From the NCBI GenBank assembly GCA_021464525.1, contig JADRCO010000350.1, positions 1 to 36,556 of the forward strand: 36,556 nucleotides of DNA. The letters run 5' to 3'. Positions 29,110-36,556 of the stretch are shown piece after piece. The DNA comes from Rhizophagus sp. LPA8_4_AMF. Lineage: Eukaryota; Glomeromycota; Glomeromycetes; Glomerales; Glomeraceae. Under the pieces are notes generated by a model. That model saw nothing but the letters and a program-made list of their open reading frames with translations. It did not search any database and was not told the origin of the DNA. Positions within the stretch are counted from its first letter, which is position 1; every line of letters begins with the position of its first letter. The translations under genes and the position numbers were made by a program.

Positions 29110-29880
29110 TTTTACAAAGGCTCCGGAGGCTTTTTTATATAAAAAAAAAAAATTTTTTGGCAATCAATGGGCGTAAAAAAATTGTCGCGTAATTATCGAA
29201 TCAAAAAAACGGTGTCTATTTGCGATCGACTTATCAGTTATGCATACAGCAGATACAGTAATTACCGACCCCTTTTTTTACGTAACACAAAGTCACAATA
29301 TACTGATTTAAATCCTAATCAATTAATAAAAAATGAACATGATAAAAATGCGTGAAATTTTATTTATTTTTTGTATATGCTCTGCAGTGACCTTATGGAT
29401 GAGTCACAAGAATAAAAATAGATAAAACGCGTGGATAAAGTCCAAAATTTGTAATCTCCTAAATTATTGAAATATCACCGAACTGCGAACGAATTTACTG
29501 AGTTTGTGGTAAGTTACTGCAACATTTTTTTGTTGCGATATTACGATATTAAAACTCGTGACGAAAGTTTAAAGAATTTTTAATAGAGAAATTTCATAAA
29601 TTTGTGAAAGAATTTAAAAAGAATTACGTTAATATTGTAGAAAGAACAATAGAAGCGTAATGTATGCTACTTATCAAATAAGGATTAATAAAATATGTAA
29701 TCAAATTCAATGAAATAAATAAAATTAATAATCTTTATGCCGCAAACATATGAACATATGTGATGCAAAAACATATCAGGAATGTATCGTCTGGTATCAT
29801 AAATTTTTTACAAAGCATCGTGAGAGCTTTTCTAAATGACAATTATTAACCAATTTTAATGTATGTTACATCAATGCATA
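29110..29880 (+). other. Stretch with small coding-like relics
   Basis: ggctccggaggc near 29120 lies in a T/A-rich setting and could form a short hairpin. A 62-codon open run at 29167 has no motif. SPKLLKYHRTANEFTEFV (about 29455-29508) is followed by a good donor gtaagt at 29509, so an old exon end is plausible. IEKFHKFVKEFKKNYVNIVE lies about 80 bp further on. No family is assigned. Confidence 0.3.
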
Positions 29881-29904
29881 TTGGCGTTTCAGAATTTATC
29901 TTTT

Positions 29905-30020
29905 GAAAAAAAAATAATAATAATAATATATAAATAAAAAATGACTAAACTAATTAAATAAAATTAATGAAAATTAATTAAATAAATTAAATAAAATAAA
30001 TAAAATAAAAATAAGTAAAG
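29905..30020. repeat. A/T microsatellite-like tract
   Basis: Irregular (aataaata)n and (ttaaataaa)n words with an (aat)n run near 29915-29930. Low complexity only. Confidence 0.6.
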
Positions 30021-30610
30021 TATCATCAAAAGAAAAACATTCAATATAAACAAATTTAGATAAATTACATTTCAAAAAAAAAAATTTGTTTTTTTTAATC
30101 GATTTTTACGTGTTATTAAAACCAGATATTAATTGGAATTGATAATGATCTACAAATTGCGTAATATCACGCCCAAATACTTAGTGTTTCTGGTATTGGT
30201 TTAAACAAAAATGGAAAGTTAAAATAACGTTTAAAGAAATATAATTCTAAAAGAAGTTACTAATAATGCAGTGTTATCATAAAGAAGATGCTATTGGGTT
30301 TTGATACTATCCAGCTGATATGCCGATATTGCCGATATAGGAAAAATTTCCAATTTGAAGGACAATAACGAGATGCATGGGCCTTAGGCTTTCTTCCTTG
30401 CTTCCCCTTAAAACAAAACTATAAAAAAATAAAAATATTAAACATTTAACATACAAATTATTCGTCACAAATAATTAATTCATATATATTTCGTCTTTTA
30501 CTCTGAAACAAAAAAGAAACATTTTAAACACTACTCACTTCATACACTACAAAGAAGGTCAAAAAGGTAAATTTTATGGAACTCTCCAAATGTTTATTGC
30601 ATTTATTGTC
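30021..30610. other. Stretch with a weak Sel1-like phrase
   Basis: SGIGLNKNGKLK near 30190 resembles the x-G-x-G-x-x-K-[ND] turn of Sel1 repeats, which are common in this lineage, but the rest of the repeat cannot be read. A leader-like A/C-rich stretch (30500-30560) precedes the ORF at 30619. Confidence 0.25.
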
Positions 30611-30618
30611 CTGCAATA

Positions 30619-31071
30619 GTGGAGCACATTTATTTGCTTCGAAAAAGTTGTGTCTATATGCTTTTTCGAAGTCAAAGCGGAACTATTGAGGATATCGAAG
30701 AATGGGTGTTTAAATTTATCCTTCTCTCAATCCAGGGAAATTCCTTTTCTAGAGCCAGAAGAACTAGCATAATTTATGACCTTGAAGCGAGAGGAATGAC
30801 CATGAAATTCCAAGAAACTCTTAAGCTTCTATCACACATGAACACGAAGGCTGCATCAGCTGACATTTGGAAACAATTGAGACTTTTTATTAAATATGAC
30901 TTTATTGTCACTTTTAATATTTTAATAATATTTCAGTTCATATTACCGTATTTTGCGGATAGTAAGCACCCCTTTTTACAATTAATGTCGGCCCAGAATT
31001 CTGGCCAGGGTACACATTTTCAGGGGTGCTTACATGTCATGTCGCAAAATACGGTGTATTACAAAATTTAG
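30619..31071 (+). CDS. Hypothetical gene fragment ending in a MITE
   Basis: The longest open frame in the window, 150 codons. The first 108 codons (to about 30943) look like ordinary protein: RSQSGTIEDIEEWVFKFILL, RARRTSIIYDLEARGMTMKF, QETLKLLSHMNTKAASADIW. The last 42 codons (from FQFILPYFADSKHP) are read entirely from the MITE at 30944-31058 and its edge, so the original C-terminus is lost. Met at 30619 is the first in frame, though an earlier out-of-frame ATG at 30577 exists. Family unknown to me. It could still be transcribed, because the coding part has no stop, but as it stands it would make a truncated, chimeric product. Confidence 0.45.
   Translation: MEHIYLLRKSCVYMLFRSQSGTIEDIEEWVFKFILLSIQGNSFSRARRTSIIYDLEARGMTMKFQETLKLLSHMNTKAASADIWKQLRLFIKYDFIVTFNILIIFQFILPYFADSKHPFLQLMSAQNSGQGTHFQGCLHVMSQNTVYYKI
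30944..31058. mobile_element. MITE with split inverted ends
   Basis: ccgtattttgcg (30946-30957) is the exact inverse of cgcaaaatacgg (31043-31054), and further in gtaagcacccct (30962-30973) is the exact inverse of aggggtgcttac (31022-31033). A 12-bp palindrome, ccagaattctgg, marks the centre. The target duplication is ambiguous (TA or TTA). The element supplies the stop codon of the ORF that starts at 30619. Confidence 0.8.
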
Positions 31072-31238
31072 GACAAATGCTTCCTTATAAATTGGAATAT
31101 GTCTTAATATTAACGCAGTGTTCAAAATACTAAAAGATTTTTCCCCTATTAGGAGTAAAGTATAGTATTATCAAATATTGTTTGAATTTGTTGTTTATAT
31201 AGAATTATCAAATATTATTTTCTTAGCAAGTTGTTTAA

Positions 31239-31404
31239 GACCGTTCCAACATGATTGTTTGTTTAACGTACCCCAATCCCCCTCTATTTTTTTAAAATCT
31301 AAATTTCCCGAACTTTCCCAAAATTTCCAAAGTTTTATTACGTTTATTTCATTTTCCCCCCTCAAACTTTCAGAAAATCAACAAACAATCATGTTGGAAC
31401 GGCC
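31239..31404. mobile_element. MITE with about 24-bp inverted ends
   Basis: gaccgttccaacatgattgt (from 31239) and the reverse complement of the right end, ggccgttccaacatgattgt, differ at one of 20 positions and continue as ttgtt. TA is present next to both ends, with a one-base offset on the left. The interior shows strong strand asymmetry, C/T-rich on the plus strand. The 93-codon open run across it (31178-31459) is an artefact. Confidence 0.8.
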
Positions 31405-31564
31405 TACACAAAATTCTGAAACAATATTAAATAAAATTTTTCTTATGAAATGCATATAATAAATTTTTTCGCTCATATCTTTTAAAAAAAGGTATCAAAA
31501 TTTGTTCTTAGCATATTTTTTTAGAAATAAAATTATGTTACCGAATTACCTATACTGAATACTT

Positions 31565-31917
31565 TATATGTTACCATAAAAGTGACTTTGATTCTTCTCA
31601 AAATCAACTATCATCACCAATGTTTGTTTTAGAGCTTTTCGGGTATTTGCTTTTGATGTTACTTCTGTAGTTTTTCAGAGCGCTTGTGTTCTTTCCTTAG
31701 TTATTATCATTGATCCGTTTTCAAATTTGATGTTTTTTCGATTAAGCCGTAAATTATTTGAGCGATATAAAGTAGATTTTGAAGCAGAAGTTTGAAGATT
31801 GGAGGCATTGTTATCAGCGAGTTCTTCGTCTAAATCCCGGCTGAATTAGAATTAATTATTATATGAAATTATATAATTAATATAACTTACATCTTTTCTT
31901 AAATCCCTAAATCATTC
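31565..31917 (-). pseudogene. Unrecognised gene relic, two exons, one TGA
   Basis: On the minus strand the main exon (31840 to about 31565) reads RDLDEELADNNASNLQTSAS, KSTLYRSNNLRLNRKNIKFE, NGSMIITKERTQAL, a single TGA (Arg or Trp expected), then KTTEVTSKANTRKALKQTLV and MIVDFEKNQSHFYGNI. It is preceded by a 50-bp intron with gtaagt donor and aattcag acceptor (31841-31890), and by a short upstream exon NDLGI, TAA, EK. The start is polar and possibly coiled-coil. Only two stops in over 100 codons make this one of the least decayed relics here. The TGA could even be a sequencing error. Family unknown. Confidence 0.5.
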
Positions 31918-32167
31918 TGAAAATATTTTTTTCATAAATTAGGGATTGATCCTATTCTCTTATCATGAAAGACAATGAAATATGGAAAGCTTCATAATAA
32001 TGTTTTCGCATCCACTTTAACTCAGTACGAAACTTATATATTAAAAAATAGCTATATGTAATCTATTTATTAGACTTAATTTTAAATGATCCACCGGGTA
32101 TCAGATTGGCACGTGCACTCATATTTATTGTGTAATAATAATCAGGTGTCACTTGTTACACTTTTCA

Positions 32168-32336
32168 ATTCTCTCCCTTGGGACCATAATGAAAATTTGA
32201 AAAAAGTGCATTTAGAGAAGGTGTGCACTTAGAGAATTTTTATATAATATCTATATACTTGGGACTGAGTAAGAGGGTTTATCTAGAAAAAAAATATGTA
32301 ATGCGTGCATTTATAGAGAGTGCACTTATAGAGAGT
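32168..32336. mobile_element. Probable MITE with repeated gtgcacttatagaga motif
   Basis: Four copies of gtgca(c/t)tta(ta)gaga start at 32206, 32223, 32305 and 32320: two close pairs about 82 bp apart. The outer sequences aattctctccctt (32168) and agagagtt (32329-32336) are weakly inverse. The layout resembles the mariner/pogo-type MITE at 19398, which also carries repeated inner motifs, but the ends and target duplication are not clear. Confidence 0.45.
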
Positions 32337-32362
32337 TACTATATATGTTCTCTCTTCGTCTG

Positions 32363-32477
32363 AATAATGGCTGAACGCCTCTAAGTCAGAATCCATGTCA
32401 GAATGTTATCTAACTTCTCGGCCTATAAATTCTATACGTTTTCACAAAATTCCATTGTGAAACCTATTATTTAGTTG
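32363..32477 (+). pseudogene. 28S rRNA 3'-end fragment (copy B)
   Basis: aataatggctgaacgcctct followed by aagtcagaatccatg matches the conserved 3' block of eukaryotic 28S rRNA exactly. The next bases then diverge (tcagaatgttatct). After a gap it again matches copy A, through tctatacgttttcacaaaat and tccattgtgaaacctattat. About 75 bp present in copy A is missing. Relic, not functional. Confidence 0.75.
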
Positions 32478-32639
32478 GACGAGAGTATGAAACATCGGTA
32501 AGTAAAATATCTCTAAATTTATTGATGTCGATTCAAATAATTTAAATTATTTATGAATTACTATTAAAATTCCTCTATCAAAAATCCGCAATCAATATTT
32601 GCTCTAATTACTAAATTATATTTTAATCTTATTATAGAA

Positions 32640-32935
32640 ATTATTTCACTGCTTGATCATTTGGATCGGATAATTCTATTATTGAAACAACTTTAGCAAC
32701 AAATACTTTTAAAGAACGATTTATAATTAATCTTTGAACAAATTGGTTCAGTGGTACCTGCTCAGGATCCTAAACATGCTAAGAAGATAACAAGACGTGT
32801 TGTGACTTGCGCTCATTTTTTAACATTTGGCACGATATTAGTTTTCCAAAACTAATTACTCACAATGATGGATCGTTAAGATTATACTGCAACATATAAA
32901 ACTTTTTACATCAAATTTAAGGTAATGTTTAAATC
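32640..32935 (+). pseudogene. Protein-coding remnant (copy B) after a 28S fragment
   Basis: Frames read HLDRIILLLKQL, a TAG, QQILLKNDL, then IFEQIGSVVPAQDPKHAKKI followed by TRRVVTCAHFLTFGTILVFQ, and a further TATYKTFYIKFKVMF. These align in order with the minus-strand remnant at 3964-4400 (LDRYLQQQMLLN, KFVRDQNPNHARKL, DATYRTFSITFKIIL). In this copy a gtaagt (32500) to ttatag (near 32637) interval between rRNA part and coding part looks like an intron. Family unknown. Co-occurrence with a 28S 3' end in both copies is the notable feature. Confidence 0.45.
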
Positions 32936-33118
32936 ATAATGAATAAATACAGCCAGATATTGAAAGGTCTCTATTTATTTATTTTGATAGTTTAAATAAT
33001 ATTTAATTTATTAATATTATTATAATTATTTTAATAGTAAATGATGATAGCTATTTAATAAGACTATTACCCCAATTGAATGAATTCGTATGGTAATTGA
33101 ATACTTTTTTTTGCATTT

Positions 33119-33535
33119 ATGATGATTCATATCAACACATTAGCCAGAAAGTATTCTGATTTTATTGATATTTTCTCGCAGGAAGAATTGGTTATTATTA
33201 GTAAAAAGCCTATTGTGAATATTATCCTTTACTTCCTTGGCTCCATGTCATAGGATGTTGTGAACACTTTTGGAATGACTGGGCAAATAAATCGATTTCG
33301 CTGAAGTAATCCAATTGCTTGCCAAAGTCAAAATCCTTAAGGAGTAAACAACTGGCATTTGAGAACTGAAGGAAAACTTGTATGAATAGGTGTTATGTTC
33401 AATGGATTACTATTTTTATTCTGATTTTAACTATTCAAGGATATCAGTTATTTCTTGGTATATACGTAATATGCGTAATATGGATGGAACGTGAAATTCC
33501 TTATTGATGAAGTTAAGATCAAGTGTGTTTAATGA
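33119..33535 (+). pseudogene. Unrecognised coding relic
   Basis: From ATG at 33119 one frame reads MMIHINTLARKYSDFIDIFS, QEELVIISKKPIVNIILYFL, GSMS, TAG, DVVNTFGMTGQINRF, TGA, SNPIACQSQNP, TAA, GVNNWHLRTEGKLV, TGA, IGVMFNGLLF, and later WNVKFLIDEVK. Staying in one frame for about 100 codons despite four stops shows a true former gene. Family unknown. Confidence 0.45.
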
Positions 33536-33651
33536 GAATTATTATTTGTATTTGTAGTTAAAGGAGATGAGAGTTAATGAGTAAACTTATACCCATTTAT
33601 TTTTTGATCACGCGATGCGGAAGGAACGTTAAATTCTTTATTGACGAAGTT
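33486..33651 (+). repeat. 29-bp direct repeat, 137 bp apart
   Basis: ggaacgtgaaattccttatt plus gatgaagtt at 33486-33514 recurs at 33623-33651 with three changes. Both copies encode NVKF-[LF]-IDEV in the plus strand, so the second is a duplicated exon piece of the relic starting at 33119. Confidence 0.7.
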
Positions 33652-33913
33652 GATCAAGGATTATTATATGTATTTTTTTTTATCTTGTGAAGGCGAGGAA
33701 GTTTAGGAAGGTATATGAGTTGAAGGGTAGTGTATTAAAACTATAGGTGTCTTGATTATCTAATAACGATATACTGACAAACTATTAAACTATTCGATCA
33801 TTTCGCAGAGTAAGTTTGTTGTTAAATATAAAGTTCAGATAATTTGAAAAAAATTAATATTAACTTCAAATATTCTTTACAATTACGTGTTCATTTAGAA
33901 GTTTTCTAAAGTA

Positions 33914-34451
33914 ATGGAATTATTAGTTGAATCATCAGAATATATTGGTGTATTTCAACCTACTGATTTACTGGCTAGATCGTGACTGAGGCTTCAAGGC
34001 AAACAAATTTGAGAATCTCAATTAGTATGCATCAAATTTATTTTTGACCCAAGGGAACCTGATGTTGAAAAAAAAGAAAGTGCTAAGGCGAATTTAAAGA
34101 TAATCATCAACTCTTCTTTACGATAAGTTAGATGGAAACAATTGACGCGAAAAAATCCGGGATGGCGAAAGTACCGGAAAAACTGTGGCAATTTCATCAA
34201 AAATTAAATTCTGCGAAATTGATAAAGGTAGAGGAAAAGCTAGGCTGTCCACCAAACATCAAAATGCGTTTATTTATGTAGAAGTACGAAACGAAATATT
34301 AAACTTTAGGATTGAGGACCAGAATATAAAATTAGTTCCATGCTCCTGCGAGAAGGGCGTATACTTTATTAGTATTGGCAATTTATTTTTAAGCATAGAG
34401 TTCGAATCATTGTTATACTGGCCAACCTTTTCAAAAGTGTTGATATTATAA
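33914..34451 (+). pseudogene. Unrecognised gene relic, two frames
   Basis: From ATG at 33914: MELLVESSEYIGVFQPTDLL, ARS, TGA, LRLQGKQI, TGA, ESQLVCIKFIFDPREPDVEK and KESAKANLKIIINSSLR, TAA, VRWKQLTRKNPGWRKYRKNC. A frame change near 34180 leads into an 88-codon open run (to 34451) with KIKFCEIDKGRGKARLSTKH, AFIYVEVRNEILNFRIEDQN, a CSC and a TAA. The open run may simply be the downstream part of the same gene after a one-base slip. The overlapping minus-strand run at 34018-34200 is its shadow. Family unknown. Confidence 0.4.
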
Positions 34452-34459
34452 ATATCATA

Positions 34460-34885
34460 TATATGTGAATGCTTTCAGTAGAAAAAATTGGAAAAGGAAA
34501 AAATATTTTAATCTCATTTTTTCACTTTTATTTGGTTGATCTTTCATCGTAAGTAGTCAATTATTTACTTACTTATCCTATTCTTTGTAAAATAATAATA
34601 ATATTTTTAAATTAATATAATTTTTGCTTTTTTCTTTGTTAAACAAATTAGATAATTTACCGACATGATATATCCAATTTTCATTATTTAAATAACAATA
34701 AATTTAAGTGGAGCAATCGGGTCGATTCTTCTCGTCTTTTTAGCGTACGAATTATCCTGCGAAAGATTAAATTACGTCAATGAAACTGCGGATCTTTTAT
34801 ATAGACAATCAATTATTCTCTTTTCATTAAGGAGGTTAAAAAAATTACAAAATGATAAAAATCACTTTTTTTATGTCTTAGAGTT
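34460..34885. other. Intergenic stretch, nothing recognised
   Basis: A/T-rich with no open frame; possible upstream region of the F-box-like fragment at 34892. Confidence 0.35.
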
Positions 34886-34891
34886 AATAAA

Positions 34892-34951
34892 ACTTTCATT
34901 GTTCCAATTTTATGGAAAAACCCTTGGAAACTTTTGAAAGAAAGAAAGTAG
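34892..34951 (+). pseudogene. Short F-box-protein-like fragment
   Basis: TFIVPILWKNPWKLLKERK then TAG. The phrase VPILW-[KR]-NPW is, as I recall it, the end of the N-terminal F-box-like region in the large F-box family of Rhizophagus; F-box proteins recruit targets to SCF ubiquitin ligases. About 40 coding-like residues follow in the same frame (HLASRDQNLINPWYFISYD). Very short, so the call rests on one motif. Confidence 0.4.
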
Positions 34952-35143
34952 GTGATTATTTTACATTTGGCATCTCGAGATCAAAATTTGATAAATCCCT
35001 GGTATTTCATTTCTTACGATTAGGACTTTACTTCAAGTAATTATTTTTATTTTATAATATGGTATTACTGTAATTGATTTTAATTGTTTACATAAATGAA
35101 ATTTAAGATTTTAATTAATTGATTCGTTCATATTTCAAATAGA

Positions 35144-35317
35144 TTATACATATTGCATTATTTCGTCTCCATATTCGGGATTAATCCTCACTGGCTTATT
35201 GATTGCGATAAGATACCCCCAAAATATAGAGGTTATTGTACAAGGTGTTGGTCAAGCAAGCATCATCATGCAAGAGATTGCAAGACTAATAGGAAGCAAG
35301 TTCGAGAGACATTTTGA
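35144..35317 (+). pseudogene. CCHC zinc-knuckle-like fragment
   Basis: A 57-codon open run reads LYILHYFVSIFGINPHWLID, DKIPPKYRGYCTRCWSSKHH and HARDCKTNRKQVRETF, then TGA. C-x2-C-x4-H-x5-C (Cys codons at 35237, 35246, 35279; three CAT codons at 35261-35269) is a zinc knuckle with one extra residue. Removing one of the three histidines would give the standard C-x2-C-x4-H-x4-C of retroelement nucleocapsid-type and LINE ORF1 proteins. Probably a retrotransposon relic; no reverse transcriptase is seen next to it. Confidence 0.45.
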
Positions 35318-35319
35318 AT

Positions 35320-36195
35320 ATCCCGTATAATGGTAAAGAATTCTCCTGAATACTTCTAACAGTTTACTTCTAACAGTTTACACTTTACTGTCATGTAACA
35401 TTTATATTTTTTTTCGTTATTTATTAAGTTACTATAGAGACAAAACATAAGTTTTATGTCTCAACGTTTACTACATAATAACTGGATAACTGGATTCCAA
35501 GTTTTCTCCGTTTCTCTTACGAATTACGGATTAAGTCATGATTCGTCTAAGAAGAACTGTGACTCCTGAAAGGAATCGTTCTCTTTCAGAGAAACGAACC
35601 TACGTTATAATAATAGATATGAATCGTATCATCACTGTCTTCCTCTTAAACGAAATCTTATTGAAAAAAAAGTGGTGAACAGCTGGAAATGGTGGTTCTG
35701 TTATAATCATGGGTTGGTTGTTTTTTCTATCGATCATAGACAAATGATTTCTTAATCTATATCATAGTAATAAGTAGATTGCATTATCTGATATTCAGGT
35801 GCTTTAGGCAACAAAAAAAACGTTTTAAATCAAGAAGTCCGAATACAAGTTCTAATTTTTTTTAAAAAAATACACAGTGTTCTAAGTTTTCCCAATTCCA
35901 CCCAGAAATAGACGTGTGATCATTCATGTTGTCACACGTTTACGTATACTTATACTTTTATACTTTGGTACTGGAGCTCATCTGTTTTAGTATCACCTCC
36001 TGATTCGTTATCTTTATTATAGTGTTGAAAGTAGGCAGAAAAAAAAATTTATACATTTACACCAGTCGTTCAGAAAAAATAAATAAATATTTTTTTATTA
36101 GCAAAACTAATGAGATTACATCATTTTATTGTACATCAATTGTGACATTCGATCATAATTTAAGATATTCTTGGTGTTGTAATAATATTGCCCTC
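35320..36195. other. Intergenic stretch with a short tandem repeat
   Basis: acttctaacagttt is repeated in tandem at about 35353-35381. The 60-codon run at 36022-36204 has no motif. Nothing else is recognised. Confidence 0.4.
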
Positions 36196-36201
36196 CAGCC
36201 G

Positions 36202-36325
36202 TAGGGATGGTAAAGTCCTAGGTCCTGGACCTAAAGACCTGGTCCTAAGACCTGGTCTGCAGATCTTTAGGTCCAAATTTTGGACCAGAAGTGGACCAGG
36301 TCCTAAAAAGTCTTAGCCAATAAAG
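36202..36325. mobile_element. hAT-like terminus with GGTCC subterminal repeats
   Basis: tagggatgg at 36202-36210 is a typical hAT inverted-end start. It is followed by dense ggtcc and ggacc words in both orientations (four and three copies between 36213 and 36320), as in hAT subterminal transposase-binding regions. No ccatcccta end lies within the remaining 230 bp, so the element either continues past the window or is truncated. The 8 bp before it, tccagccg, would be one copy of the target duplication. Confidence 0.6.
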
Positions 36326-36382
36326 TATCAATATATATTAGATAGAACTCAAACATTAAATAAATAGGTCATAAGAGATCTA

Positions 36383-36556
36383 AAAAATTGCACTGCAATA
36401 GTACTGCAATATTGCAGTGCAATTTTTATATTATTAAATCAATATAAAAAAATGAGTTGCAATATTGCGATTCATTTTTTTTATTAAAATCAATATAAAA
36501 TAGTGAGTTGCGATATTGCGATTCACTTTTTTTATATAGAATCAATATAAAAAGTG
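36383..36556. repeat. Hairpin array on a GCAATATTGC core, period 51-52
   Basis: A perfect 18-bp inverted repeat (36383-36400 with 36410-36427, arm aaaaattgcactgcaata) is followed by two near-palindromes, gagttgcaatattgcgattc and gagttgcgatattgcgattc. These are spaced by atcaatataaaa at 36438, 36489 and 36541, i.e. every 51-52 bp. Every unit can fold into a hairpin. The array runs off the window and may belong to the hAT-like element just upstream. Confidence 0.8.

Noticed and set aside
31178-31459. 93-codon plus-strand ORF
   Set aside because: It spans a MITE from end to end, so the frame is accidental.
1-36556. CRISPR array, phage or bacterial defence system
   Set aside because: Repeats present lack regular unique spacers, there are no Shine-Dalgarno-led operons, and introns and 28S-type rRNA show eukaryotic DNA.

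Overview
The window looks like accessory, transposon-rich nuclear DNA of a fungus, most likely an arbuscular mycorrhizal fungus close to Rhizophagus (Glomeromycotina). The reasons are the strong A+T bias with almost pure A/T tracts, short GT-AG introns of about 50-75 bp, fungal-type TATA boxes, and degenerate pieces of eukaryotic genes: UTP13-like WD40, an Argonaute PIWI segment, 28S rRNA 3' ends and a CCHC zinc knuckle. Several fragments also resemble protein families I remember as expanded in Rhizophagus. No prokaryotic feature is present. I see no gene that is certainly intact. This is largely a graveyard of repeats, MITEs and pseudogenes.

Layout. 1-3500 is extremely AT-rich: a broken coding element (418-2755) whose in-frame stops are nearly all TAA/TAG, a MITE inside it, a 26-bp tandem array and a MULE-type MITE with a 9-bp target duplication. 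3960-4680 (minus) holds a protein-coding remnant preceded by a 28S 3'-end fragment; the same pair, in the same relative order, recurs at 32360-32935 (plus). 5095-5975 is a broken ORF ending in an RG-rich tail. 7011-7810 is an unprocessed UTP13/TBL3 pseudogene with introns retained. 8440-13985 is mostly unreadable, with small repeats and a GC-richer MITE at 10990-11142. 14019-14990 is a broken gene with TATA box and intron. 16745-17720 is a promoter plus pseudogene of a multigene family, and a second fragment of the family lies at 24190-24480.

18780-21285 returns to very AT-rich DNA carrying three MITEs with clear target duplications. It shares a segment with 2931-3250, which supplies a paralogous empty site for one of the insertions. 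21836-22799 contains a 225-251-bp tandem triplication and a 57-bp triplication within a minus-strand coding remnant. 25290-25700 is a two-exon remnant on the minus strand. 27534-27866 is an Argonaute remnant, 28171-28600 a purine-rich satellite, and 30619-30943 a gene fragment whose 3' end is replaced by a MITE. 31565-34951 holds several coding remnants, 35144-35317 a CCHC-like knuckle, 36202-36325 a hAT-like terminus, and 36383-36556 a palindromic repeat array running off the window.

The pieces do not form a working pathway. What they record is repeated insertion, duplication and mutational decay. The most informative signals are the stop-codon pattern of the first element, the MITE with its empty site, the duplicated 28S-plus-gene module and the Argonaute and UTP13 relics.
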